Source: Pseudocitrobacter sp913778145
GTDB taxonomy: Bacteria; Pseudomonadota; Gammaproteobacteria; Enterobacterales; Enterobacteriaceae
Direction of reading: 5' to 3'
DNA: 64,000 nucleotides
Assembly (NCBI GenBank): GCA_035726825.1
Contig: JALNTX010000011.1
Location: 1-64,000 of the forward strand
Shown: one piece after another, positions 43,270 through 52,642 of the stretch
Position numbering within the stretch: position 1 is the stretch's first letter
Layout of the letters: the number at the start of each line of letters is the position of its first letter
Made by a program: the position numbers and the translations under genes
The notes under the pieces: model-generated
What the model was told of the DNA's origin: nothing
The model's input: only the letters and a program-made list of their open reading frames with translations
Database searches by the model: none

Positions 43270-44627
43270 TTCATCACCTCCTGCTGGTAGGCGACGGTTT
43301 TCTCATCCACTTCCTGCCAGGTTTCACTGGAAAGGAGATCGGCCCAGCGCTGATACATCCCGCGCGCGGCGGTTTCTGAGAAGATGTAGTTGGTAATACC
43401 CGGAATGCCGTCTTCACGACGTTTCTCCTGGCCCAGCCCCATTTGCAGGCAGAGCTGGCTGTTGCGGGCTTTATTGCCCTTCAGCAGTTTTTGAATTTCA
43501 CACCAGTTTTCTGAGTCATCCTGCTCGAGGAAGCCCGCCGGGCCGAAGGCGCGGGTGGCGCTGTTTTCAAAGGCCGCTTTTACCTCATCGGATGCTGCTT
43601 TGTCGGTGATACAGAAGGCCCATACTTCCACCTGATCCGGCCCACGGGGGTGCCAGACGCGCAGTGTGGCGGTGCCGTTCAGCCACGAGAGGGTTGGGAA
43701 AATATTGTTATGACCGGCCAGCCGCAGGGCGCGCACTTTGCCCAGTCGTTGTTCGGCTTCGTCGTACGTTTCGCGGTAATAGCTGGAGACTGCGCCATCG
43801 ACCCAGACGTTAGCGTCTGGTTTTTCGGTGAAGAAGAAGCCGCTGCCGTGCCCGTCCTGGCCGAACTGTAAGGCATCTTTCGCCGTTTCCCACACCGGGC
43901 GCGCGGTCTGGCCGTCGCCGAGATGTTTATCGCTGCCGTCCTCCTTCGCACCCAGCACCTGTACGGCGGAAGCGTGGCTGAAGAGAGCGTGATACTGGTC
44001 GCTGGCGAACTGTTCTGCCGGGAATTTCCAGTTACAGTTGATCACCCATTTCTGCACGCCGCCGACAATTTCGGTACCGCCTTCCCGGCGATCCAGCATG
44101 CCGTCGAGATACCACTTCATGTCGCCGAGATAGTCCAGCAGCGGCGGGGCAGAGGTATCCCAGTTGGCAAAAATCAGCCCCTTGTAGCTTTCTACGCAGG
44201 GCACTTCGTTTAATCCCCAATGGGATTTACACAAGCCCTGCGGATAGGCGCGTGGCTCCAGCGGCACATCAATCAGCTCGCCGTTAATGCCGTAAGACCA
44301 GCCGTGATAGGGGCAGGTGAAGGCCTTGGTATTGCCGCAATCGGCATAGCTGACGCGCATGGCGCGGTGACGGCACTGGTTCAAAAAGGCTTTGATGCTG
44401 CCATCTTTCTGGCGCACGACAACGACCGCGTCTTCGCCCATATAGGTATTAAAAAAATCGCCCGCTTTTGGGATCTGACTTTCGTGCGCCAGAAACAGCC
44501 AGCAGCGGCCAAAAATGCGTTCAAGCTCCAGTTGATAGATGTCAGGATCGGTATAAATGCGCGGGGTAACGCTACCGTTGTGGGGGTCGATCAGAGAGTA
44601 GATGTCTACAGGGGTTTTCGTGGTCAT
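43266..44627 (-). CDS. hcaE: Phenylpropionate/cinnamate dioxygenase, large (alpha) subunit
   Basis: A 453-residue catalytic subunit that adds both atoms of oxygen to the 2,3 positions of 3-phenylpropionate or cinnamate. The Rieske cluster ligands are C85, H87, C105 and H108 (CRHRAM and CPYHGW). The mononuclear iron and bridging residues are D210, H213 and H218 in SDQYHALFSHAS. Length matches E. coli HcaE. It is first in hcaEFCBD and divergent from hcaR. Confidence 0.95.
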   Translation of the reverse strand: MTTKTPVDIYSLIDPHNGSVTPRIYTDPDIYQLELERIFGRCWLFLAHESQIPKAGDFFNTYMGEDAVVVVRQKDGSIKAFLNQCRHRAMRVSYADCGNTKAFTCPYHGWSYGINGELIDVPLEPRAYPQGLCKSHWGLNEVPCVESYKGLIFANWDTSAPPLLDYLGDMKWYLDGMLDRREGGTEIVGGVQKWVINCNWKFPAEQFASDQYHALFSHASAVQVLGAKEDGSDKHLGDGQTARPVWETAKDALQFGQDGHGSGFFFTEKPDANVWVDGAVSSYYRETYDEAEQRLGKVRALRLAGHNNIFPTLSWLNGTATLRVWHPRGPDQVEVWAFCITDKAASDEVKAAFENSATRAFGPAGFLEQDDSENWCEIQKLLKGNKARNSQLCLQMGLGQEKRREDGIPGITNYIFSETAARGMYQRWADLLSSETWQEVDEKTVAYQQEVMK

Positions 44628-44760
44628 ATCGTTATCTCGTGGGTAAGAGGTATTGACCTTCTGGTTTTTGTGTCTTTACTATGTTGCTAATTGGTTGTTG
44701 TTATGTGAAATACTTAATTTCTACCAGCTGAGACGTTTTATCTATGACAGGGAGAAGGGC

Positions 44761-45645
44761 ATGGAACTAAGACACCTTCGCTACTTCGTGGCCGTTGCGC
44801 AGGCGCTGAACTTCACCCGCGCGGCGGAAAAACTGCATACCTCGCAGCCGTCGCTCAGTAGCCAGATCCGCGACCTGGAGCAGTGCGTGGGCGTCTCGCT
44901 GCTGGAAAGAGATAAACGCAAAGTCACGCTGACCGCGGCGGGCGAATGCTTTCTTTCCGATGCGCTGGCGATCCTCGACCAGGCGGAACAGGCGAAAGCC
45001 CGCGCACGCAACGCTGCCTTGCAGGGAAATCATCTGGTGATTGGTTTTGTGCCCTCGGCGGAAGTGAATTTGCTGCCGAAGGTGATGCCGCTGCTGCGCT
45101 TGCGCCAACCGGAAACGCAAATTGAACTGGTCAGCCTGATAACCACTCAGCAGGAAGAAAAACTGCGCAGCGGCGAACTGGATGTCGGCCTGATGCGCCA
45201 TCCCATCCACAACCCGGAAATCGATTATCTGGAGCTGTTCCATGAACCGCTGGCGGTGGTGATGCCCGCCACGCATCCGCTGGCGCGTGAGCGTAAAATC
45301 AGCGCGGCGCAGTTGAATGACGTCGAATTTATCAGTACCGATCCCGCCTATTCCGGCGCGCTGGCGTCGATTGTTGATCAATGGCTCAGCGAGCAGCAGT
45401 GTCAGCCGAAGATCGTGCAGATGGCGACCAATATTCTGGTTACCATGAATCTGGTGGGCATGGGGCTCGGCGTGTCGCTGATCCCCGGCTATATGCAGAG
45501 TTTTAACACCGGGCAGGTAGTGTTCCGCCCGCTGGCCGGCGATGCGCCGACGATTGCGCTGCTGATGGCGTGGAAAAAGGGCGAGCTGAAGCCGGCCCTG
45601 CGCGATTTTATTGATATTGTGAAGACGCGGTGTGAACTAGCCTGA
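44761..45645 (+). CDS. hcaR: LysR-type activator HcaR
   Basis: A 294-residue regulator that activates the hca operon in response to phenylpropionate or cinnamate. The N-terminal winged helix is at 1-60 (FTRAAEKLHTSQPSLSSQIRDLEQ), followed by a two-lobed inducer-binding domain at about 90-290. The recognition helix differs slightly from the usual LSRQI form. The open frame runs upstream to 44653, but ATG 44761 gives the standard MELRHLRYF start. The 133 bases shared with hcaE should contain the binding site; I could not define it. The 3' end overlaps that of yphH by nine bases. Confidence 0.94.
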   Translation: MELRHLRYFVAVAQALNFTRAAEKLHTSQPSLSSQIRDLEQCVGVSLLERDKRKVTLTAAGECFLSDALAILDQAEQAKARARNAALQGNHLVIGFVPSAEVNLLPKVMPLLRLRQPETQIELVSLITTQQEEKLRSGELDVGLMRHPIHNPEIDYLELFHEPLAVVMPATHPLARERKISAAQLNDVEFISTDPAYSGALASIVDQWLSEQQCQPKIVQMATNILVTMNLVGMGLGVSLIPGYMQSFNTGQVVFRPLAGDAPTIALLMAWKKGELKPALRDFIDIVKTRCELA

Positions 45646-46848
45646 ACGCCGCCACGAAAGTGTGTTGAGTTGGTCTTCGACGTACAGATAGCCAATACCT
45701 AAAAGTTGCTGAGCCCGTGACAGGGTGCCAAAACCAATATGCGTGGCCCTGGCCTGCGGCATTTCCCCTCGATCGAATGGGTTGAAGCCGGTCTGACGAA
45801 TAATGGTATTCAGCCACTTTTCACCAAAGGCACAACTGCGACCATAAAATACGATTTGGTTAATATTAAGAATATTCAGGAAGTTGTAGATACTTAGCCC
45901 TATCGCATTAGCAGCTGTTTCCACCCATGCCTGAATCTGTAAATTCCCTTCTTGCCACGATGCTATAAGTGCTGCCGTCGTCAACGACTCCGGGCGATGG
46001 TGAGTATCGGGCTGGAGTTTTAGCCACTGGCGAGCCTGCTTTTTAAGGGCGTTCAGCGAGGCCACTGTTTCGAGACAACCATAACGACCACAGGTACACG
46101 CGACGCCATCAGGATTCACAATGGTGTGGCCGATTTGCCCGCTGCCATACAGGCTGCCGCGCCAGATTTGACCGTTTATCACGAATGAGGAACCAATCCC
46201 GTAATCGACGTTAATAACGCAAAAATCATCGCGTAGTGAAGGATTTTGCCACTTCTCCGCCAGAGCCAGCATCACGCAGTCGTTATCCATGCGTACCTTA
46301 ATATTGAGCTTTTCTTCAAGCAGATACTTAATTTCAATCGACTCTTTCCAGGGCGCTTGCGGCATCGTCTGTGATACCCCAGTAACGGGATCCACCTGTC
46401 CATGAATGGCCAGGGCGAGATTGATTTTTTGGCTCGGATAACGCTGATGATAACGTCGCCAGCAGGATTCGATAGCTGCCAGAAGAACCTGCGGCGTAGG
46501 TGCGGTAATAGCCTGTAGCGTGACCTCTTCCTGCGGCGTTAAGCAGGCATCAGCGAGTAATGCCTCAATGCTAGTGGGGGTGATGTTCATGCACAGTGTC
46601 CAGTCACCATCGACGGGGAGATGATAGCTGCCACTACTTAGCCCTCGCTGACTCAGGCTTTCAACTGAATGCGCGATTCGTCCTTCCTGAAGCAATTCAT
46701 CAAGAATGTTGCTCACCGCCGGAATAGACAGCCCGGTCATTTGAGCGAGCTGAGATTTACTCAAGATTTTCTCACGCCAGAAGCAGGCAAGAAAAACCCG
46801 CTTATTTTCCTGTCTTACTCGAGCATTATTAAAACCTGAAAGTTGCAT
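45637..46848 (-). CDS. yphH: ROK-family transcriptional regulator YphH
   Basis: A 403-residue regulator of the NagC/Mlc type. The N-terminal winged helix-turn-helix is at about 28-57 (LSKSQLAQMTGLSIPAVSNIL). The ROK domain carries the sugar-kinase-like acidic site MDND (Asp190), the glycine loop YGIGSSF near 216, and the zinc-binding set H241, C251, C253 and C258. It probably represses the divergent yphG unit and senses a sugar or derivative, but its ligand is not known. It is convergent with hcaR and separated from yphG by 112 bases. Confidence 0.9.
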   Translation of the reverse strand: MQLSGFNNARVRQENKRVFLACFWREKILSKSQLAQMTGLSIPAVSNILDELLQEGRIAHSVESLSQRGLSSGSYHLPVDGDWTLCMNITPTSIEALLADACLTPQEEVTLQAITAPTPQVLLAAIESCWRRYHQRYPSQKINLALAIHGQVDPVTGVSQTMPQAPWKESIEIKYLLEEKLNIKVRMDNDCVMLALAEKWQNPSLRDDFCVINVDYGIGSSFVINGQIWRGSLYGSGQIGHTIVNPDGVACTCGRYGCLETVASLNALKKQARQWLKLQPDTHHRPESLTTAALIASWQEGNLQIQAWVETAANAIGLSIYNFLNILNINQIVFYGRSCAFGEKWLNTIIRQTGFNPFDRGEMPQARATHIGFGTLSRAQQLLGIGYLYVEDQLNTLSWRRSG

Positions 46849-46913
46849 ACACTAAATACCCTTAACTGTATTGCGTGAGCATTGCGCAATTTAACGCCGA
46901 TTTACTCGTACAG

Positions 46914-46932
46914 AATAAACATGTCGCTTATT
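46914..46932. promoter_or_regulatory. Candidate operator between yphH and yphG
   Basis: AATAA, nine bases including CATGTCG, TTATT: an AT-rich inverted repeat of the general kind bound by ROK repressors, placed about 30 bases before yphG. A nearby direct repeat of ATTGCG (about 46880 and 46891) is another possibility. Both are tentative. Confidence 0.35.
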
Positions 46933-46960
46933 TAACTTCAATTTATTTAGTGGAGAGCAC

Positions 46961-49900
46961 ATGTACGGTTCAGTTAAGGTGTGGAAAGAGACCCTCTCAA
47001 TGCCAACGTGGACGGTGGGTGAGGAAGATCCTAACCCGATGTTCCTCGAAAAGCGGGTCTATCAAGGTTCCTCTGGCGCTGTTTACCCTTATGGCGTCAT
47101 TGATACGCTGACCGGCAAGCGCGAGATGCGCGATTATCAGGCGGTGTGGATGGAGAACGACTTCATTCGCATTATGCTGTTGCCTGAGCTGGGCGGGCGT
47201 ATTCATCGCGCCTGGGATAAAGTGCAGCAGCGTGATTTTGTCTATTACAACGAAGTGGTGAAGCCTGCGCTGGTGGGGTTATTAGGTCCGTGGATTTCCG
47301 GTGGTATCGAATTTAACTGGCCTCAGCACCATCGTCCCACCACTTTTATGCCCGTTGACTTTACCATCCAGCCCGGTGAGAACGGCGAGCAAACCGTCTG
47401 GATGGGTGAGGTTGAACCGATGCGTGGCTTGCAGGTTATGACCGGTTTTACGCTCTATCCTGACCGCGCGCTGATTGAAATCACCGGCAAAGTGTTTAAC
47501 GGTAATGCCACACCGCGCCATTTCCTGTGGTGGGCCAACCCGGCCGTGAAAGGCGGCGACGATCACCAGAGCGTTTTCCCCCCGGATGTGACGGCGGTTT
47601 TCGATCACGGCAAGCGCGATGTTTCCGCGTTCCCGATCGCTACCGGTACTTACTATAAGGTGGATTACTCCGCAGGCGTCGACATTTCTCGTTATAAAAA
47701 TGTGCCCGTGCCGACCTCCTACATGGCAGAGAAATCAGATTACGACTTCGTCGGTGCCTGGCATCATGGTGAGCGTGGTGGCCTTCTCCATGTTGCGGAT
47801 CACCACATCTCGCCAGGCAAAAAACAGTGGACCTGGGGCTACGACGATTTTGGTACAGCCTGGGATCGTAATCTGACAGATGAAAATGGCCCCTATATTG
47901 AACTGATGACCGGTGTCTTCACCGATAACCAACCCGATTTTACCTGGCTTGCTCCGTACGAAGAAAAAGTCTTTGTGCAGAACTTCCTGCCCTACAGCGA
48001 ACTGGGAATGATACAGAATGCCAGCACGCAACTTGCCATGAAACTACGGCGTGAAAACGGGCAACTGGCTATTGGTGTATACGCGATTGCTCCACTGGAT
48101 GCGGTACAGATAACGGTAACTGAGGAGGGTAAACCTCTGTACGAACAATGTGTTACGTTAAAGCCCGGTGAGAGCTGGCAGACCACGTTGACGGATAGTG
48201 GTTATCAACGTCTGACGATGCGTGTGATTGATGAGTCTGGCAGAGAATTACTGAATTACGAGGAGCATATTCCGCAGGAAACACCGCTTCCGGCTGCCGC
48301 GACGGCACCTGCCCGACCAGAAGCGTTAAGCAATAGCGACGAGCTTTACTTTATTGGCCAGCATCTTGAACAGTACAACCACGCAAGCCGATACGCTGAA
48401 GAGTACTATCAGCGAGCGCTGGATATCGACCCTGACGATTATCGCAATAATGTTGCACTGGGGACGCTGGCATTAAATCGTGCCGACTGGGCGAAGGCAA
48501 AATCCTGCGCAGAAGCCGCGTTGAAACGGGCGCATCGCTGGAACAAAAATCCACGTAATGGTGAGGCCAGTATGTTGCTGGCGGCAGCGCTTGAAAGAAT
48601 GGGCGATGACGCTACTGCCTGGGATCACTACTACAAAGCCAGCTGGAGCGGCGACTGCCGTGATGCGGCGTACTGGTCGCTGGCTCGCCTGGCAATGAAG
48701 CGCGGCGATATGGCATTGGCTCTGGAGAAAGTCGAACGCAGCTTGAGCTTTAATGGGAGCAATAACCTGGCGATGGGGCTCAAAGCGCTGGCGCTGGCAG
48801 AACTGGGGCGCGAGGCTCAGGCGCTGTCATTTATCACGGCACGGTTGAAGGATTATCCACTCAGCTATGCGCTTCACTACGCGCGCTGGGCGATAGAAAA
48901 AACGGCTGAATCGGCAGATGCATTGATAGCCGTCACAGGGAGACGGGGGACCAACGCCTGTGAGCTTGCTGGTTGGCTGATGTCGATGGGGCTGAAAGAA
49001 CAGGCCCGTTCGCTTTTGAACCTACTTGATAGCCAGGAGACGCTGCCCCTGATGTGGCAAGCCTCGCTGAGCGACGATCCTACGCCGCTTATTGAACGCG
49101 CCCGAGCTTCTCTCGGCCATCGTGTCCGCTTTCCAAACACCCTGGATGAAGTCCAGATGCTGCAAACATTGCAGGCGTTTGCCTTCGCTCGCTACTTACT
49201 TGGGTGCTTCTGGTACAGCAAACGTCGCTATGATGATGCAGTAAGCTGCTGGCGCAGCACGCTGGAGCAGGAGCCGAATAACGCCGCAGTGCATCGTTTG
49301 CTGGGAATATATGCCTGGAACAAACAGCATGATGGACAGGCGGCGCATGCGCATTTGCAACAGGCCGTAACGCTGGCACCTGAGAATGCCCGTTTCCTGT
49401 TTGAACTCGATTACCTCAAAAAATTAACGTCCACGTCGGTAGCGGCGCGTTTGCAAGCGCTTGAGGACAACGTTCAGGTTGTACTGAAACGCGATGATCT
49501 GACCGCAGAGTTGCTCAGTCTCTGGCATGCCAAGGGTAACTATCGCGCGGCGGCAAACGTTCTGCGCGAACGCGTCTTCCATCCATGGGAAGGTGGTGAA
49601 GGCAAAGTGACAGGGCAGTATTTGCTTAATCAAATGCACCGGGCACTGGAAAGCCTCTGCGCGAACGAATTGACGTCTGCTATCGAACTGCTGCGTCAGG
49701 CGCTGCAATACCCGGAGAACCTTGGTGAAGGACGTCTTCCGGGGCAAACGGACAATGATATTTGGTATCTGCTGGGATGCTGCGCGTTACGTCAGCAAGA
49801 CACGCACCAGGCAACACAATGCTTTCAGCGCGCGACGCTGGGCGGTAATACTCTTGATGCCGGACGTTACTACAACGATCAACCAGTCGACTATCTCTTC

Positions 49901-50227
49901 TGGCAGGGGATGGCGATGCGTGCGTTGGGTGGCGATGCGCAGGCTGATAAACACTTCCAGAGCTTCCTTGCATGGGTAGAAAACCAGTCTGAAACGCCGC
50001 CGGAAGCTGATTTCTTTGCGGTATCGCTTCCGGACCTGGTTGTGCTCGACACTCCCGCTGATACCAAACATCGCCAACATTGCCTGTTTATCACCGCCTT
50101 AGGGCAATTGGGGCTGGGCGATACGCGTGCCTGTGAGGCGAGTCTCGATGCGCTTCTGGGGCAAAATCCTTCCCACGATAAAGCACATCTGCTTCGCCAT
50201 GTTCTGCAAAGCCGAATTTTTGACTGA
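46961..50227 (+). CDS. yphG: DUF5107 and TPR-repeat protein YphG
   Basis: A 1088-residue protein of unknown function, close in length to E. coli YphG. No signal peptide is visible, so it is probably cytoplasmic. The N-terminal part (about 1-430) is the DUF5107 domain; segments such as IRIMLLPELGGRIHRAWD resemble the beta-supersandwich of aldose epimerases. From about 460 to the end the chain is helical, with tetratricopeptide-like repeats (YYQRALDIDPDDYRNNVALGTLAL near 487; further units near 770, 800 and 950). GGAGAG precedes ATG. The sugar porter and epimerase genes downstream point to carbohydrate metabolism, possibly glycan or sugar handling. Confidence 0.88.
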   Translation: MYGSVKVWKETLSMPTWTVGEEDPNPMFLEKRVYQGSSGAVYPYGVIDTLTGKREMRDYQAVWMENDFIRIMLLPELGGRIHRAWDKVQQRDFVYYNEVVKPALVGLLGPWISGGIEFNWPQHHRPTTFMPVDFTIQPGENGEQTVWMGEVEPMRGLQVMTGFTLYPDRALIEITGKVFNGNATPRHFLWWANPAVKGGDDHQSVFPPDVTAVFDHGKRDVSAFPIATGTYYKVDYSAGVDISRYKNVPVPTSYMAEKSDYDFVGAWHHGERGGLLHVADHHISPGKKQWTWGYDDFGTAWDRNLTDENGPYIELMTGVFTDNQPDFTWLAPYEEKVFVQNFLPYSELGMIQNASTQLAMKLRRENGQLAIGVYAIAPLDAVQITVTEEGKPLYEQCVTLKPGESWQTTLTDSGYQRLTMRVIDESGRELLNYEEHIPQETPLPAAATAPARPEALSNSDELYFIGQHLEQYNHASRYAEEYYQRALDIDPDDYRNNVALGTLALNRADWAKAKSCAEAALKRAHRWNKNPRNGEASMLLAAALERMGDDATAWDHYYKASWSGDCRDAAYWSLARLAMKRGDMALALEKVERSLSFNGSNNLAMGLKALALAELGREAQALSFITARLKDYPLSYALHYARWAIEKTAESADALIAVTGRRGTNACELAGWLMSMGLKEQARSLLNLLDSQETLPLMWQASLSDDPTPLIERARASLGHRVRFPNTLDEVQMLQTLQAFAFARYLLGCFWYSKRRYDDAVSCWRSTLEQEPNNAAVHRLLGIYAWNKQHDGQAAHAHLQQAVTLAPENARFLFELDYLKKLTSTSVAARLQALEDNVQVVLKRDDLTAELLSLWHAKGNYRAAANVLRERVFHPWEGGEGKVTGQYLLNQMHRALESLCANELTSAIELLRQALQYPENLGEGRLPGQTDNDIWYLLGCCALRQQDTHQATQCFQRATLGGNTLDAGRYYNDQPVDYLFWQGMAMRALGGDAQADKHFQSFLAWVENQSETPPEADFFAVSLPDLVVLDTPADTKHRQHCLFITALGQLGLGDTRACEASLDALLGQNPSHDKAHLLRHVLQSRIFD

Positions 50228-50234
50228 TGTACTC

Positions 50235-50256
50235 CCGGCGACCGCTGTGTCGCCGG
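50235..50256 (+). other. Intercistronic hairpin between yphG and the sugar porter gene
   Basis: CCGGCGAC, six-base loop, GTCGCCGG, without a T-run. It is more likely an mRNA 3'-end stabiliser or attenuator than a full terminator. Confidence 0.6.
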
Positions 50257-50297
50257 AAACCTCCTGTTCCCTGCGTTTCCCTTAAAGAGGAATCAAT

Positions 50298-51737
50298 ATG
50301 AATAACGCGCAGAAAAATTTAAAAATGGGTTATGTCTGGATGATATGTCTGGTCGCTGCCTGTGGTGGATTACTTTTTGGTTACGACTGGGTGGTCATCG
50401 GCGGCGCGAAACCGTTCTATGAGGCCTGGTTTTCCATCACCGATCCGGCGCAATCGGGTTGGGCAATGAGTTCGGCGCTGGTGGGCTGTATTTTTGGCGC
50501 GCTGGTATCGGGCTGGTGTGCCGATAAATTTGGTCGCAAGTTGCCGCTTATTCTGGCGGCGATTCTGTTCAGCGCCTCTGCCTGGGGCACGGCAGTGGCA
50601 AGCAACTTTGACATGTTTGTCATTTACCGTATCGTCGGCGGTGTCGGTATTGGCCTCGCCTCTGCCATCAGCCCGCTTTATATCGCTGAAGTGAGTCCGG
50701 CGGAAAAGCGTGGACGATTCGTGGCAATCAACCAACTGACGATTGTGATCGGCGTATTGGGCGCGCAGTTGATCAACCTAATGATTGCAAAACCCGTTGA
50801 GCCGGGCGTTACCATGGAGGCGATCGCTCAGAGCTGGAACGGCCAGACTGGCTGGCGCTGGATGTTTGGTGCAGAACTCATTCCCGCACTGGCTTTTTTG
50901 GTACTGATGTTTTTTGTCCCGGAATCTCCGCGTTGGTTGATGAAAGCTGGCAAACGCGAGAAGGCCCGACAGATGCTCGAACGCATCGGCTCGCGTGATT
51001 ATGCCGACCAGACGCTGGCGGACATTGAACATACCCTGGCAAAAGATACTCAGAAAGTCGCCTGGTCGACTCTGCTTCAACCGCAAATTAAACCTATCGT
51101 GATTATTGGCATGGTATTAGCCATCTTCCAGCAGTGGTGCGGTATTAACGTGATTTTCAATTATGCCCAGGAGATCTTTGCTTCTGCCGGATTTGACATT
51201 AACGGTACATTAAAGTCCATTGTCGCGACGGGTCTCATCAACCTTGTATTCACTCTTGCAGCGCTTCCGCTGGTAGACAAACTGGGCCGCCGCAAGCTGA
51301 TGTTGCTGGGTGCATCAGGACTGACGATTATCTATATATTGATTGCCGGTGCCTATGCGGCAGGGATTATGGGTTGGCCGGTGTTGGTTCTGGTTTTGGC
51401 GGCCATCGCTATTTACGCGCTGACGCTTGCGCCCGTTACCTGGGTTTTATTGTCAGAAATATTTCCTAATCGCGTGCGCGGTCTGGCAATGTCTCTGGGT
51501 ACGCTTGCGCTGTGGATTGCCTGTTTCCTGCTGACCTATACTTTCCCGTTACTCAACGCCGGGCTGGGCGCGGCGGGGAGTTTCCTGTTGTACGGTGTGA
51601 TTTGTGCTTTCGGTTACCTGTATATCTTGCGTCATGTGCCTGAAACGAAAGGGGTTACGTTGGAGGCACTGGAGGAACAGCTTGCAGCGAAGCACGGTAA
51701 ACCCATGACTGCCGTAAATACGCGTCAGGCTCACTAA
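50298..51737 (+). CDS. MFS sugar:proton symporter (XylE-like sugar porter)
   Basis: A 479-residue inner-membrane transporter with 12 predicted segments. Sugar-porter motifs are all present: FGYDWVVIGG with Asp30 (proton-coupling Asp in XylE), DKFGRK at 77-81, RGR near 138-140, PESPRW at 208-213, QQWCGIN at 278-284 and PETKG near 455. The sugar-contacting Gln278, Gln279 and Asn284 of the family are kept, while one Tyr of the XylE LYYAPE stretch is Asn here (FNYAQE), so the substrate may differ from xylose. AAAGAGGAAT precedes ATG. Its stop overlaps yphB by one base. E. coli K-12 has an ABC transporter in its yph cluster instead, as I recall. Confidence 0.88.
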   Translation: MNNAQKNLKMGYVWMICLVAACGGLLFGYDWVVIGGAKPFYEAWFSITDPAQSGWAMSSALVGCIFGALVSGWCADKFGRKLPLILAAILFSASAWGTAVASNFDMFVIYRIVGGVGIGLASAISPLYIAEVSPAEKRGRFVAINQLTIVIGVLGAQLINLMIAKPVEPGVTMEAIAQSWNGQTGWRWMFGAELIPALAFLVLMFFVPESPRWLMKAGKREKARQMLERIGSRDYADQTLADIEHTLAKDTQKVAWSTLLQPQIKPIVIIGMVLAIFQQWCGINVIFNYAQEIFASAGFDINGTLKSIVATGLINLVFTLAALPLVDKLGRRKLMLLGASGLTIIYILIAGAYAAGIMGWPVLVLVLAAIAIYALTLAPVTWVLLSEIFPNRVRGLAMSLGTLALWIACFLLTYTFPLLNAGLGAAGSFLLYGVICAFGYLYILRHVPETKGVTLEALEEQLAAKHGKPMTAVNTRQAH

Positions 51738-52573
51738 TGGAAAGCTTGCTGCTGGAAAACGCGCATTTGCGGATGCGCGTATCGCCGCAAGGCGGGTCCC
51801 TTCTGAGCCTGGAATCGCTGCGTTTTCAACAGCCTGTGTTACAGGCCCCGAAAGGCGAATTCGCGTTTTTTCCGATGCTGCCTCTGGCTAATCGCGTGGC
51901 GAATAATCGCTTCAGGTTCAATGAACGTGAGATAGCATTACCGCACCACGAGGCAGATGACGCATTTTTTCTGCATGGCGATGGCTGGTTAAAAAAATGG
52001 CGGGTGATGGCGGCGGCACCGGAGCGCTGTACGCTGCAACTGCATAGTCAATTGAGCTGTGGATACGATTACGAAGCGACGCTTGAATACAAGCTGACGG
52101 GGGACACGTTGAGTGTGGCGTTAACTCTTGTACATCAAGGCGCGCAGCCGATGCTCTATGGTTGTGGGTTTCATCCATGGTTCTATTTTACAAACCAGTA
52201 TCGGGCGCAATTCCATGTCAGCGGCTGTTGGCCAGAGGGAGAATCACATTTGCCACTGGCGTGGCAATCAAATATACCACCTGCGGCTGATTTTTCAGAC
52301 GCACTGTACGGTGAGGATGCATGGCTCAATATGGGGTATTCGGGCTGGAATGGGTGTGCGGTCATCGAAAATGATGTGATGAGGGTCACGCTTCTTGCGC
52401 AAACTCCCTACCTCATGGCGTTCAGAATGTCGGGTGGCGCGTTTCTTTGTCTTGAACCGCAAACCCATCCTGTTAACGCACATAACCTGCCCGGGCAGCC
52501 GGGTTTACAGGTTTTAGGCCAAGGCGATCGGTTGCAATTTTCTCTGAAAATAGCGGTGGAAAAGGGATCTTAA
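51737..52573 (+). CDS. yphB: Aldose 1-epimerase-like protein YphB
   Basis: A 278-residue galactose-mutarotase-fold protein. Candidate catalytic residues are His80 (FLHGDGW), His146 (GCGFHPWFYF) and Glu240 (FLCLEPQTHPVNA), in the order expected for mutarotases. It probably interconverts the anomers of the sugar brought in by the upstream porter, to which it is translationally coupled. The exact sugar is unknown. It ends 69 bases before hcaT. Confidence 0.88.
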   Translation: MESLLLENAHLRMRVSPQGGSLLSLESLRFQQPVLQAPKGEFAFFPMLPLANRVANNRFRFNEREIALPHHEADDAFFLHGDGWLKKWRVMAAAPERCTLQLHSQLSCGYDYEATLEYKLTGDTLSVALTLVHQGAQPMLYGCGFHPWFYFTNQYRAQFHVSGCWPEGESHLPLAWQSNIPPAADFSDALYGEDAWLNMGYSGWNGCAVIENDVMRVTLLAQTPYLMAFRMSGGAFLCLEPQTHPVNAHNLPGQPGLQVLGQGDRLQFSLKIAVEKGS

Positions 52574-52642
52574 CAGCGATTTTTAGCGGTTGCGCCAGCC
52601 CGCATTTAACGCCAGACTGTCGCCTCCATTCTGGAGGAAATC

